DNA of 64,000 bases from UBA7672 sp041398245 (GTDB lineage: Bacteria > Pseudomonadota > Alphaproteobacteria > Caulobacterales > Hyphomonadaceae): NCBI GenBank assembly GCA_041398245.1, contig JAWKVC010000013.1:1-64000 (forward strand), written 5' to 3'. Position 1 is the first letter of the stretch, and each line of letters starts with the position of its first letter. The translations under genes were made by a program, and so were the position numbers. Below the pieces are notes generated by a model. The model was given only the letters and a program-made list of their open reading frames with translations, searched no databases and was not told the DNA's origin. Positions 18,072 through 27,016 of this stretch are shown here, in pieces.

Positions 18072-19103
18072 ATGGCCGAAGCGATCATCGAACCCGATCT
18101 TCCGATCATCGACCCGCACCATCACCTGTGGGACCGGCGGCCCGTGATGCACCTGATCCCGCCGCCCAAGCATCCGTTCGAACACATCAGCTATCGCAAG
18201 GGCCATTACCTGCTCGACCAGCTGCTGGAAGACACAGGCTCGGGCCACAACATCGTCGCCACGGTCTATCTCGAATGCCGTTCAATGTATCGCGCCGAAG
18301 GCCCGGCCGAGATGAAGCCGGTCGGCGAGACGGAGTTCGTCAACGGCGTCGCCGCCATGGCGGCCAGTGGACTCTACGGCAAGACGCTGGCCTGCGCCGG
18401 CATTGTCAGCCACTCAGAACTGCTGCTCGGCGCGGACGTCGGCCGCGTGCTCGATGCGCATATGGCGGCAAGTCCGCGCTTCAAGGGAATCCGCCGCTCG
18501 ACCTCGTATGACGCCGACCCTGATGTGCTGGGCCCGCTCAACCGCAATCCGCCCGGCGTGATGATGGAGCCGAAATTCCGCGAGGGCTTTGCCGAGCTCG
18601 GCAAGCGCGGACTTTCCTACGACGCCTGGCTGCTGGAGCCGCAGCTGCCGGAAGTGATCGACCTTGCGCGGCAATTCCCGGACACGCCCATCGTACTCGA
18701 CCATGTCGGCACGCCGCTGGGCTATGCCGGCTACACGGGCAAACTGCCCGAACGGTTCAATATCTGGCGCGAGAACATCCACGAGCTGGCGAAGAGTCCG
18801 AATGTGCATGTGAAGCTGGGCGGGCTCGCCATGCCGTTCTGCAACTTCCCCTCCATGCTCTCCGAGGCGCGGGCGCCATCGGAACAACTGGCGAAGGAAT
18901 GGGCCCCCTATGTCGAAACCTGCATCGAGGCGTTCGGCGCCAAGCGAGCAATGTTCGAAAGCAACTTCCCGGTCGATGAAGTCAGCTGCGATTATCCGAC
19001 GCTGTGGAACGCGCTGAAGCTGATCGCGAAGGGCGCCAGCGCGGAAGAGAAGCACGAACTGTTCTATGGCGCGGCCAACAGGTTCTACAAGCTGGGGTTG
19101 TAG
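18072..19103 (+). CDS. amidohydrolase-2 family protein (COG3618, lactonase-like)
   Basis: A 343-residue TIM-barrel metal-dependent hydrolase. The metal-binding strand is IIDPHHHLWD (about 13-22). VLDHVGTP carries a further histidine and FESNFPVDE the catalytic aspartate at the C-terminal end. These match the amidohydrolase-2 family that includes L-fuconolactonase and 2-pyrone-4,6-dicarboxylate hydrolase. The following acyl-CoA dehydrogenase starts two bases after its stop, so the two form an operon. Lactone or acyl-derivative cleavage in a catabolic pathway is plausible; the substrate is open. Confidence 0.85.
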   Translation: MAEAIIEPDLPIIDPHHHLWDRRPVMHLIPPPKHPFEHISYRKGHYLLDQLLEDTGSGHNIVATVYLECRSMYRAEGPAEMKPVGETEFVNGVAAMAASGLYGKTLACAGIVSHSELLLGADVGRVLDAHMAASPRFKGIRRSTSYDADPDVLGPLNRNPPGVMMEPKFREGFAELGKRGLSYDAWLLEPQLPEVIDLARQFPDTPIVLDHVGTPLGYAGYTGKLPERFNIWRENIHELAKSPNVHVKLGGLAMPFCNFPSMLSEARAPSEQLAKEWAPYVETCIEAFGAKRAMFESNFPVDEVSCDYPTLWNALKLIAKGASAEEKHELFYGAANRFYKLGL

Positions 19104-19105
19104 CG

Positions 19106-20273
19106 ATGAATTTCGAACTCGCTGAAGAACACAGGATGCTGCAGGATCTCGTCGCACGCTTCGTGCGCGAGAACCTGATCCCGCTCGAACAGAAAGTCCT
19201 GGAGCGTGACGCGCACGGACAGGGCGCCTATCTTTCTCACGAGGAACGCGATCGTATCGACGCTGCCTCGCGCGACATGGGCCTCTGGGGGCTTGATGCG
19301 CCGGAGGATGTCGGCGGCGCCGATCTACCGACCGTGGCGATGATTGGCGTCAACATCGAGATGGGGAAGACCTGCGTTCCCTATCACCTGCCGCCGGACT
19401 CGCCCAACCTGCGCATGCTGATGGCGACCGTGAACGAGGACCAGCGCGAGCGTTATCTCGCGCCCTATGTCCAGAAGGGCACGGTCTCGGCCATCGGCAT
19501 TTCCGAGCCCGGCGCAGGCGCCGACCCCGCCTCAATGATCACCCGCGCCGTGCGCGAGGGCGATGAGTGGGTCATCAACGGCCGCAAGATCTGGATCAGC
19601 CGTGCGCAGGAAGCCGACTTCACCATCTCATGGCCGTCACCGATAAGCACAAAGGCGCGCGCGGCGGCATCAGCGCGTTTCTGGTCGATCGCCTGGAACG
19701 CCCGGCTTCAACGTGCTGCGGCGCATTCCCATGCTGGGCGGGCAATTCACATACGAGGTCGCGCTCGAAAACTGCCGCGTGCCGGCCGCGAACCTGCTGG
19801 GCGTCGAGGGCCAGGGCTTTGCACCGATGCAGGTGCGTCTCTCAACGCGACGACTGCAGATGGCCTCATGGTCCATCGGCATGGCGCATCGCGCGCTTGA
19901 CATGATGATCGACTACGCGCCGCAGCGCGTGGTGTTCGGCGAACCACTGGCCAACCGGCAAGCGATCCAGTGGTGGATCGCGGACGCCTACACAAAGATC
20001 ACGGCCGCGACGCTGATGACCTATGAGACGGCGTGGAAGCTGGACCGACAAGCCGATGTGCGCACCGAAATCTCCGCCGTGAAAGCCTTCGCGACAGAGA
20101 TGGCGTACGAGGTGCTCGATCACGCCATGCAGATGTATGGCGCGATGGGCGTCACCAAGGAGCTGCCGCTGTCGCTGATGCAGGCGCAGATGCGCACCAT
20201 GCGCATCTACGACGGCCCCACCGAGGTGCATAAGTGGGTCGTCGCACGGAACCTGCTCGGGCTGACGCGATAG
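19106..20273 (+). pseudogene. acyl-CoA dehydrogenase interrupted by two frameshifts
   Basis: The first frame gives an acyl-CoA dehydrogenase N-terminus (NFELAEEHRMLQDLVARFVR to ISEPGAGADP and INGRKIWIS). The frame changes near 19627 (continuing LMAVTDKHKGARGGISAFLV) and again near 19700 (NVLRRIPMLGGQFTYEVAL), then runs cleanly through the C-terminal flavin domain (MQMYGAMGVTKELPLSLM, YDGPTEVHKWVVARNLLG). Each switch equals loss of one base in a C-rich stretch. Restoring both gives about 389 residues, the normal length. The family oxidises acyl-CoA to enoyl-CoA with FAD. It is in an operon with the preceding amidohydrolase. Confidence 0.85.
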
Positions 20274-20306
20274 GAGGCAGCGCGTGGGCCGCCCCCTCGT
20301 CTATCG

Positions 20307-21077
20307 TCATGCAGCCTGACGTACGCCGTTGGCATAGGCGTTGGCGACAATGCCGGTCAGCTGCCGGGTAAAGTTGTGCGCGACCGGCAGGTGTGCCGAA
20401 AGAACAGCCCGCGGCTCAAGCGCTTCGACTGCAGCAAGCTTCCGGCGTAGCGCCGCAACATCATGATCGCCTAGCCACGGCGCATCGATGGCCGACCAGT
20501 TCGTCATCCCGCCCGCCAGCGTACGCTCATCGACGTCCGAAAGCCGGTCGATCGGACCGGGCAGAACCGCGCCGAAACTGTCAGCGGAGAACAGCGCGCG
20601 GTCTGTTTCGTCATAGAAGCCCATGGTTTCCGGCGCGTCGTAGTAGACGGGGCGCATGGCCGTCAGCTTCCGTCCGGCGATGTCGATGCTCTCACCGGGC
20701 TGCATCAGATGAACCCGCGGCAGCTGGATATTGACGAGACCCAGCTTGGCCACTCCGAGGAAGTTGGTGATCACAGTTGCATTGGGCGCACGCTCCAGAA
20801 CGCGCGTCAGATTGCCGATATGGTCCCAGTCCATGTGGCTGAGCCAGATCCAGCGCAGCGCGGCCGGATCGACGACGGATTCGAGCCCGGCGACGAACGC
20901 GTCGCCAAACGCGCCAACGCCGGTGTCGACCAGCACGGGCTCGGGCCCTTTCAGCACGAAGGCGTTGATCGGTATCGCGCCAAGGTCGCCTACCGGCGCC
21001 CATGCCGGCAGGACGCTCCAGTCGCCATGCGCGGCTTCAGCGGATTTCAGGATTGGCGTTTCGAGAGCGGAGGTCAT
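20307..21077 (-). CDS. MBL-fold metallohydrolase
   Basis: A 256-residue metallo-beta-lactamase-fold protein. The motif LSHMDWDHIGN supplies the HxxxDH metal ligands. NAFVLKGPEPVLVDTGVG is the first-strand pattern, and a conserved aspartate lies in ALFSADSFG and a final histidine in VLSAHLP. The ATG at 21077 is preceded by GGGAA. The gene is divergent from a TetR gene whose operator-like palindrome (21116-21135) lies 39 bp upstream, so it is the probable regulated target. Members hydrolyse thioesters, lactones or phosphoesters. The substrate here is unknown. Confidence 0.85.
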   Translation of the reverse strand: MTSALETPILKSAEAAHGDWSVLPAWAPVGDLGAIPINAFVLKGPEPVLVDTGVGAFGDAFVAGLESVVDPAALRWIWLSHMDWDHIGNLTRVLERAPNATVITNFLGVAKLGLVNIQLPRVHLMQPGESIDIAGRKLTAMRPVYYDAPETMGFYDETDRALFSADSFGAVLPGPIDRLSDVDERTLAGGMTNWSAIDAPWLGDHDVAALRRKLAAVEALEPRAVLSAHLPVAHNFTRQLTGIVANAYANGVRQAA

Positions 21078-21115
21078 GGGAATGTTCCCTTGTTTTTGTT
21101 TTTCTTGTTGTTTTC

Positions 21116-21135
21116 GGTGAACATACCTGTTCACC
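21116..21135. promoter_or_regulatory. operator 1 of the TetR at 21200 (perfect palindrome)
   Basis: Perfect inverted repeat GGTGAACA-TACC-TGTTCACC in the intergenic region between the MBL hydrolase and the TetR gene. The same 8-4-8 geometry recurs at 21178. Such sites are typical of autoregulating TetR proteins controlling a divergent gene. Confidence 0.8.
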
Positions 21136-21177
21136 GGATATGCAGATGCGCCGTCGCGCCGCAATTGTCAAGAATTG

Positions 21178-21197
21178 GGTGAACAGTTATGTTTATC
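21178..21197. promoter_or_regulatory. operator 2 of the TetR at 21200 (imperfect palindrome)
   Basis: The left arm GGTGAACA is identical to that of operator 1. The spacer is GTTA and the right arm TGTTTATC matches the ideal arm at six of eight positions. It ends two bases before the ATG of the TetR gene, so binding would block its own transcription or translation start. Confidence 0.72.
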
Positions 21198-21199
21198 CA

Positions 21200-21799
21200 A
21201 TGTCGAAGAAACGCTCCTACACACTGAAGCAACGCGCCGAGTCTCAGGACGCGACGCGCCAGCGCATCGTCGAGGCGGCGATGCAGCTGCACGGCGAAAT
21301 CGGCCCGCGCGCCACATCAGTCTGTGCAATTGCTGACCGCGCCGGCGTCCAGCGCCTCACCGTCTATCGGCACTTCCCCACGGATGCGGATGTCTTCGCA
21401 GCCTGCTCTGCCCACTTTCTCGAGCTGAATCCGCCGCCTGATCCGGCGCAGTGGCAGACGCAGCAGGATCCGCTTGAGCGTACGCGCGTCGCCCTCGCCG
21501 CCTTCTATGCCTATTACGCACGAACGGCGTACATGTGGGGGCGCGTGCTGGCCGACGAAGCGGCCGTTCCCGCACTGGCGGGGCCGGTCGGCGGCTACCG
21601 CCAGATGATCATCGATCTGGCTTGCGATCTTGCCGGCGCCTTCAAGGCCGGCCGGCGCAAGCGCCAACTCGCTGCTACGCTGGAACACGCCCTGTTCTTC
21701 CCGACATGGGCCGATCTCGACAGCCGCGGCCTCAGCGATCGCGACAAGGTCTCGCTGGTTCTGTCCTGGGTCTCTGGCGCGCTCGGCAATCCGGATTGA
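21200..21799 (+). CDS. TetR family regulator, divergent from MBL hydrolase
   Basis: A 199-residue protein with an N-terminal helix-turn-helix (about 18-65; RQRIVEAAMQLHGEIG, ICAIADRAGVQRLTVYRHFPTD-type pattern) and a helical C-terminal domain. It starts at the ATG at 21200, immediately after operator 2. The two matching palindromes suggest autoregulation and repression of the MBL hydrolase at 20307-21077. The effector is unknown. Confidence 0.88.
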   Translation: MSKKRSYTLKQRAESQDATRQRIVEAAMQLHGEIGPRATSVCAIADRAGVQRLTVYRHFPTDADVFAACSAHFLELNPPPDPAQWQTQQDPLERTRVALAAFYAYYARTAYMWGRVLADEAAVPALAGPVGGYRQMIIDLACDLAGAFKAGRRKRQLAATLEHALFFPTWADLDSRGLSDRDKVSLVLSWVSGALGNPD

Positions 21800-21866
21800 T
21801 CAGTGCTTGTTGCTCCTGATCCGGCGGGCATAGACTGTTCGGAAAATCAGATCCGGGAGGGGCATA

Positions 21867-22676
21867 TTGAGCCAGACAATCTTTATCACCGGCGCATCGA
21901 CGGGCCTTGGCCGCGCGACCGCGAAGTTGTTTGCGGCGAAAGGCTGGAAAGTGATCGCGACAATGCGCGATCCTTCCAGGGAGATCGAACTCCAGACCAT
22001 TCCCGGCGTCACGGTCCTGCCGCTTGACGTCACCAACCTTGCGCAGATCAAGGACACAGTGGCAAAGGCTCTGGCGCTTGGCCCCGTGGATGTCATCTTC
22101 AACAATGCGGGCTATGGCCTCGCCGGCGCGTTCGAGGGCGCAAGCGACGAGCAGCTGCAGACCCAGCTCAACACCAACCTGCTTGGGGTCATGCGGGTGA
22201 CGCAGGCATTCTTGCCTGCCTTGCGCGAACAGAAGAGCGGCACAATCCTCACGACAACATCGATTGGCGGGCTGGCGACGTTTCCGTTCAACTCCGTCTA
22301 CCATGCGACCAAATGGGCGCTGGAGGGCTGGAGTGAGAGTCTCGCCTATGAACTCGCGCCGTTCGGCATCCGTGTGCGGACGCTGGCGCCTGGCGGCATC
22401 TCAACCGACTTCGGCAGCCGCTCGCTCGTCTTCACACCCCACCCGGCTTACATGGGCGGTATCGAGCGCACCATGCGCACCTTCATGGACCCGGAGCGCC
22501 GCAAGCTTGGTTCAACCGCCGAGCAGATCGCCGAGGAAGCCTATGCTGCGGTCACTGACACCAGCGATCGGGTCACCTTCGTCGCCGGCAACGATGCACG
22601 CGCAACCTACGCCCAGCGGCTTTCCGGCGGAATCGATGCATTCCGAAAGGCGATCCGCGAACGGTTTCTGGGGTGA
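21867..22676 (+). CDS. short-chain dehydrogenase/reductase
   Basis: A 269-residue classical SDR. The nucleotide-binding motif is TGASTGLG (8-15), with NNAGYG at 79-84 and the catalytic Ser132, Tyr145 and Lys149 (VYHATK). It starts with TTG at 21867 behind GGGAGGGG; no ATG in frame is suitably placed. The last bases overlap the start of the enoyl-CoA hydratase gene, so the two are coupled. It probably oxidises or reduces a hydroxy/keto intermediate with NAD(P)(H); the substrate is not inferable. Confidence 0.9.
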   Translation: MSQTIFITGASTGLGRATAKLFAAKGWKVIATMRDPSREIELQTIPGVTVLPLDVTNLAQIKDTVAKALALGPVDVIFNNAGYGLAGAFEGASDEQLQTQLNTNLLGVMRVTQAFLPALREQKSGTILTTTSIGGLATFPFNSVYHATKWALEGWSESLAYELAPFGIRVRTLAPGGISTDFGSRSLVFTPHPAYMGGIERTMRTFMDPERRKLGSTAEQIAEEAYAAVTDTSDRVTFVAGNDARATYAQRLSGGIDAFRKAIRERFLG

Positions 22677-23461
22677 GCGACATGACCAACCGCATCGGCG
22701 ACGTGATTATCGCGCGCGACGGCTTCGTGGCGCGCGTCACCATCGACAAGCCGCCGATCAATGCCGTCAGCGTCGATCTGATGCGCGATCTGGCCGACGC
22801 GCTTGAAGTGCTGGATCAGGACGGGACGACCCGCGCCGTCGTGCTGGCGACGACCGGCAAGGTGTTCTGCTCCGGCGCGGATCTTTCCAATCGCACGAGC
22901 GAGGGGCCGATCCCGCAACGGTCGATCAATCCGCTATACGATCAGGCCGTGCGCCTGTTCTCGACGGAGCTGCCGATCGTCGCCGCAGTGCAGGGCGCAG
23001 CCATCGGCGCGGGGCTCGGGCTCGCAATGGTGGCCGACTTCCGCGTGGCGGCGCCCGAGGCGCGCTTCGCCGCCAACTTCGCCAAGCTTGGCTTCCATCC
23101 GGGCTTTGGCCTCACCCATACGCTGCCACGTCTTATTGGGCCACAGAACGCCGCACGCATGTTCCTCACCGGTGCGCGCTTCGACGCGGAGACCGCGAAC
23201 CGCATGGGCCTCGCCGATGAGGTTGTTCCGCTCGATCAGCTCCTGCCCCGCGCACATGCGCTTGCTGGATCGATTGCGGAGAATGCGCCGCTGGCCGTGC
23301 GCTCCACCCGCAAGACCTTGCGCAGCGATCTCGCCGCCGCCGTGCGCGCGGCGACCGATCACGAATTCTCCGAACAGCAATGGCTGATGAAGACCGACGA
23401 CTTCAGGGAAGGCGTGAAGGCCGTCACCGAACGCCGGCCGGGGAATTTCAAGGGCAGCTAG
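22673..23461 (+). CDS. enoyl-CoA hydratase/isomerase family protein
   Basis: A 262-residue crotonase-fold protein. The first oxyanion-hole segment is FCSGADLS and the second GAAIGAGLGLAMVADF. The FAANFAKLGFHPGFG stretch covers the catalytic region, but the canonical paired glutamates are not both present, so hydratase versus isomerase/other crotonase chemistry is open. A GTG at 22673 overlaps the SDR stop; an ATG at 22682 is the alternative. It converges with the TetR gene at 23458, overlapping by four bases. Confidence 0.87.
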   Translation: MSDMTNRIGDVIIARDGFVARVTIDKPPINAVSVDLMRDLADALEVLDQDGTTRAVVLATTGKVFCSGADLSNRTSEGPIPQRSINPLYDQAVRLFSTELPIVAAVQGAAIGAGLGLAMVADFRVAAPEARFAANFAKLGFHPGFGLTHTLPRLIGPQNAARMFLTGARFDAETANRMGLADEVVPLDQLLPRAHALAGSIAENAPLAVRSTRKTLRSDLAAAVRAATDHEFSEQQWLMKTDDFREGVKAVTERRPGNFKGS

Positions 23462-24111
23462 TTGAGCGCCTCAATGCCGCCCGTGAACACCTTCACGGCG
23501 CGATCCACGGCCTCGCGGATATCCTGCTCGCTGGCGACATAGGACGGCACGCCGAGCGCCCGCAGCTGGATACGCGCCCGCACCAGATCAAGGAAAACAG
23601 ACGCCGCGACCTCAAAGTTGGAAATCCGGATCTCACCGGCGGTCGCCCGGTCCTCCAGGTATATCGCCAACGCCTTGCGCACGCCCTCGGTCACCCGCTT
23701 GTTCCAGGCCTCGGCCATTTCCGGGAATTTCTTGGCCTGCGACACCATGAGCCGATGAACGTCGATCGACTGCGGGCTGGCGTGCAAAGTGAGGAAGTGC
23801 TCCCCGATCCGGCGCAGACCCTGATTGAGGGGCGCATGGGCCGCCAGCTCCACCTGCATCTGCTGGGTCACGGCCTGCACGCGGGCGTCGATCATGGCCT
23901 CGAACAGCCCCTTTTTCCCGCCAAACTGTGCGTAAAGCGTCGACAGCGAGCCCCCGGCGCGGCGAACAATCTCGGCCATATTGGCCTGCTCGTAACCGAA
24001 CTCGAGGAACACATCCCTGGCGGCCTTGAGGAAGGCGACCCGCCTTAGTTCGGCACGCCCGGTTTCTGGCTCCTGGGCGGGCAGGGTTTCGGCTGAATCG
24101 GAGTCTGACAT
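23458..24111 (-). CDS. TetR family regulator, probable repressor of the efflux pump
   Basis: A 217-residue TetR protein with a helix-turn-helix at about 25-70 (AFLKAARDVFLEFGYEQANM, IVRRAGGSLSTLYAQFGGKK) and a helical C-terminal domain of the AcrR_C type. It is divergent from the emrA-like gene at 24248. A palindrome GTAAC-CGGT-GTTAC lies between them. The arrangement is the classic one for a drug-responsive local repressor. Confidence 0.88.
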   Translation of the reverse strand: MSDSDSAETLPAQEPETGRAELRRVAFLKAARDVFLEFGYEQANMAEIVRRAGGSLSTLYAQFGGKKGLFEAMIDARVQAVTQQMQVELAAHAPLNQGLRRIGEHFLTLHASPQSIDVHRLMVSQAKKFPEMAEAWNKRVTEGVRKALAIYLEDRATAGEIRISNFEVAASVFLDLVRARIQLRALGVPSYVASEQDIREAVDRAVKVFTGGIEALN

Positions 24112-24180
24112 CCGTTTAGAGATACTCCCAATTGAGCCATCTTGATACTCGGATTGCTGCCTCTACATTTCAACCCTAAC

Positions 24181-24194
24181 GTAACCGGTGTTAC
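24181..24194. promoter_or_regulatory. palindromic operator candidate upstream of emrA-like gene
   Basis: Perfect inverted repeat GTAAC-CGGT-GTTAC 54 bp before the emrA-like start. A direct repeat GATACTC occurs nearby at 24121-24127 and 24144-24150. Either could be the TetR binding site; the palindrome is the better candidate. Confidence 0.6.
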
Positions 24195-24247
24195 ATATAG
24201 ATCGCTCGCCAGCGGGCTCTTCCTCCCAGCCCTGACAGGACAACCAG

Positions 24248-25390
24248 ATGGCCCTCAAGACGGTCAAGATCGAGCCGGGTGACTCCCCGGCCCCCGCGCC
24301 CGACGGCGCGGCGCCTGCCAGCCCCGAACCGGCCGCCGCAGGCGCCGGCAAGTCCGGCCTTCGCAAGAAGATCCTTATCGGCGTCGCCGCGGTTGTCGCC
24401 GTGGGTCTCGCCTGGATGGGCGGCGACTGGTTCCTGAACGGCCGCTTCCATATCTCGACCGAGAACGCGCAGGTGCGCGCCGACATCGCGCGCGTCGCCG
24501 GCAAGGTCGAAGGCTATGTCACCAAGGTCCATGTCGACGAGAACCAACATGTGAAAGCTGGCGACCTGCTGGTCGAACTCGAGAGCGCGGACTTCTCCAC
24601 GCGCGTCGCGCAGGCGAAAGCCGAACTCGCGCAGGCCGAAGCCGACGCCGCACAGGCCGGCGCCCGCATCGCCGCGCAGCGCGACCAGCTCGCCGAGGCG
24701 CAGGCCGCGCGCGAGGCCGCCACCGCCTCCGCTGACCTTTCCAGCTCCGAAGAAAAGCGTCTCTCCGAACTGGCCGACAAGGGCTGGTATCCGAAGGCCA
24801 AGGTCGAACAGGCCGAAGCGACGCGCCGCACGGCCGATGCCCAGCTGGTGCAGGCGCAGGCCACCGTCACGGCGCAGCGCAGCCAGCTTGCCAGCACGCA
24901 GGCCGCCGCCGAGTCCGCCGCCGCGCGTGTCGAGGCTGCGCGCGCCAAACTCGCCGCCGCCGAACTCGATCTCAGCCGCACCCAGATCCGCGCGCCTATC
25001 GATGGCGTCGTCACCAACAAGGAAGTGATTGAGGGCCAACTGCTGTCGCCCGGCCGTCAGGCTATGGCGATTGTCGCTTCCAACGACATGTGGGTGATCG
25101 CGAACTTCAAGGAGACGCAGATCGCCGACATGAAAGCCGGCCAGTGCGCCGACATCCATGTCGACGCCTATCCCAACCTGCATGTCCGCGGCAAAGTCGA
25201 CAGCATCGCGCCGAGCACAGGCGCGACGTTCAGCCTGGTTCCGCAGGATACGGCGACCGGCAATTTCACCAAGATCGTGCAGCGCGTTCCGGTGAAGATC
25301 CTGCTGGATGAATCGTCGATCGCGGCTGGCGTCCTGCGCGCCGGTCTTCAGGTGACCGCCACGGTCTCCACCAAGCCTGACTGCGAGTAA
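24248..25390 (+). CDS. HlyD/EmrA-type membrane fusion protein
   Basis: A 380-residue periplasmic adaptor. An N-terminal cytoplasmic Ala/Pro-rich stretch precedes one membrane helix (about 42-58). The lipoyl/beta-barrel half-motif GYVTKVHVDENQHVKAGDLL is split from its partner TQIRAPIDGVVTNKEVIEGQLL by a long alanine-rich coiled coil (about 97-250). This is the EmrA architecture. It forms an operon with the DHA2 permease six bases downstream, and together with an outer membrane factor would export drugs or other hydrophobic compounds. No outer membrane channel gene is visible in the window. Confidence 0.9.
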   Translation: MALKTVKIEPGDSPAPAPDGAAPASPEPAAAGAGKSGLRKKILIGVAAVVAVGLAWMGGDWFLNGRFHISTENAQVRADIARVAGKVEGYVTKVHVDENQHVKAGDLLVELESADFSTRVAQAKAELAQAEADAAQAGARIAAQRDQLAEAQAAREAATASADLSSSEEKRLSELADKGWYPKAKVEQAEATRRTADAQLVQAQATVTAQRSQLASTQAAAESAAARVEAARAKLAAAELDLSRTQIRAPIDGVVTNKEVIEGQLLSPGRQAMAIVASNDMWVIANFKETQIADMKAGQCADIHVDAYPNLHVRGKVDSIAPSTGATFSLVPQDTATGNFTKIVQRVPVKILLDESSIAAGVLRAGLQVTATVSTKPDCE

Positions 25391-25396
25391 GCACCC

Positions 25397-27007
25397 GTGA
25401 GCGGGGCTGCCGCCACCTCCGCGCCGCTCGGCGGCCCGACGCTTGCTCACGTGCCGCCCAAACCCGGCACGCGCGAGGCCTTGCTGCTGAACATCGGCTT
25501 CTTCGCCATGGTCATCGGCATGTTCATGGCGATCCTGGACATCCAGATCGTCGCCGCCTCCATCGCGCAGATCCAGGCCGGCGTCTCGGCCTCCGCCGAG
25601 GAAGTCGCCTGGATCCAGACCAGTTACCTAATCGCCGAAGTCATCGGCATCCCGCTGTCGGGCCTGCTTAACCGCGCACTGTCGATGCGCCGCCTGTTCG
25701 TGTTCTCGGCCGCGGGCTTCACCATGGCCAGCGTGATGTGTGCGCTGGCATGGGACCTTCCCAGCCTGATCGTCTTCCGCAGCATTCAGGGTTTCGTCGG
25801 CGCGGCGATGATCCCGACCACCATGGCGGCCGCCTTCACCCTCTTCGGCCCCAACCGTTCGATGTTGCAGCAGGTCGCCATCGGCATGGTCGCGACGCTG
25901 GCGCCGTCGATCGGCCCGACGCTGGGCGGCTGGCTGACCGAGAACATGAGCTGGCACTGGCTCTTCCTCGTGAACGTCATTCCGGGGATCATCGCGTCTG
26001 TGCTCGTCTGGAACCTGACGCCGAAACAGCCGACCCAGCTCAACCTCATCAAGAACATCGACATCATCGGTCTCGGCGCCATGGCGGTGTTCCTGGGCTC
26101 GTTCGAGTACGTGTTCGAGGAGGGCCCCAGCGCCGGCTGGCTCGAGGACGAGCATCTCGTGATGTGGATGTTCCTGTGTTCGCTGGCCGGGATCGTCTTC
26201 TTCTGGCGCGCCTTCAGGCGAGCCAACCCCGTCGTCGATCTCACGATCTTCAAGGACCGCAACTTCGCTGCGGGCTCCATCGTCGCCGTAATCGTCGGCT
26301 TCGGCCTGTTCGGTTCGGTCTACCTGCTGCCGCTCTTCCTTGGGGCGGCGCGCGGCTACAACGCCCTTCAGATCGGCCAGATCATGAGCATTGGCGGCTT
26401 CGCCATGTTCCTTGCCGGTCCGCTGTCCGGCGCGCTGATCCGGCGGATCGATCCACGGATGGTGCTGGCCACCGGTCTGGTGCTGGCCTCGGTCGGGCTC
26501 TACTGGAACAGCTTCCTCACCGCGAACTCTTCCTTCGAAGAACTGTTCTGGCCTCAGGCCCTGCGCGGGGCTGGCCTCATCATGTCGATGGTGCCCTGCA
26601 ACTACATGGCGCTCGGCACGTTGCCGCCGCCAAAGCTGCCCAACGCCACGGGCCTCTTCACAGTCTGCCGCAACCTTGGCGGCGCCGTGGGCCTCGCGGG
26701 CCTCAACACCATGCGGCTCAACTACACCAACCTGCACAACCAGGAGATCTCGGCCGGCCTCGATCCGACGCGACCCGAGGTACAATCCTTCCTAATGCAG
26801 GCGGAGGCGAGCCTGCGCGCCGCCGACGTGGCCGATCCGCGCGCCGCGGCAATCGCGCAACTTGTGCGCCGGATGCAGCTTGAATCCACCGTCATGACCT
26901 TCAACAACCTGTTCCTGGTCATGTCGATGTGCTTCGCAGCAATGCTGCTGCTGGTGCCAATCCTGCGGCGTCCTCCACCCATGGGACAGGCACCCGCCGC
27001 GCACTGA
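25397..27007 (+). CDS. EmrB/QacA-type MFS drug exporter (DHA2)
   Basis: A 536-residue permease with 14 predicted membrane segments. Motif LDIQIVAASIAQIQ in helix 1, GxxxxxRxxQGxGaA-like FRSIQGFVGAAMIP and motif C-like APSIGPTLGGWL are those of the DHA2 family. It starts with GTG at 25397, six bases after the stop of the membrane fusion gene, so it is translated in the same operon. Proton-driven efflux of lipophilic drugs, bile salts or uncouplers is typical. The substrate is not inferable. Confidence 0.9.
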   Translation: MSGAAATSAPLGGPTLAHVPPKPGTREALLLNIGFFAMVIGMFMAILDIQIVAASIAQIQAGVSASAEEVAWIQTSYLIAEVIGIPLSGLLNRALSMRRLFVFSAAGFTMASVMCALAWDLPSLIVFRSIQGFVGAAMIPTTMAAAFTLFGPNRSMLQQVAIGMVATLAPSIGPTLGGWLTENMSWHWLFLVNVIPGIIASVLVWNLTPKQPTQLNLIKNIDIIGLGAMAVFLGSFEYVFEEGPSAGWLEDEHLVMWMFLCSLAGIVFFWRAFRRANPVVDLTIFKDRNFAAGSIVAVIVGFGLFGSVYLLPLFLGAARGYNALQIGQIMSIGGFAMFLAGPLSGALIRRIDPRMVLATGLVLASVGLYWNSFLTANSSFEELFWPQALRGAGLIMSMVPCNYMALGTLPPPKLPNATGLFTVCRNLGGAVGLAGLNTMRLNYTNLHNQEISAGLDPTRPEVQSFLMQAEASLRAADVADPRAAAIAQLVRRMQLESTVMTFNNLFLVMSMCFAAMLLLVPILRRPPPMGQAPAAH

Positions 27008-27016
27008 GGCGCCGCA

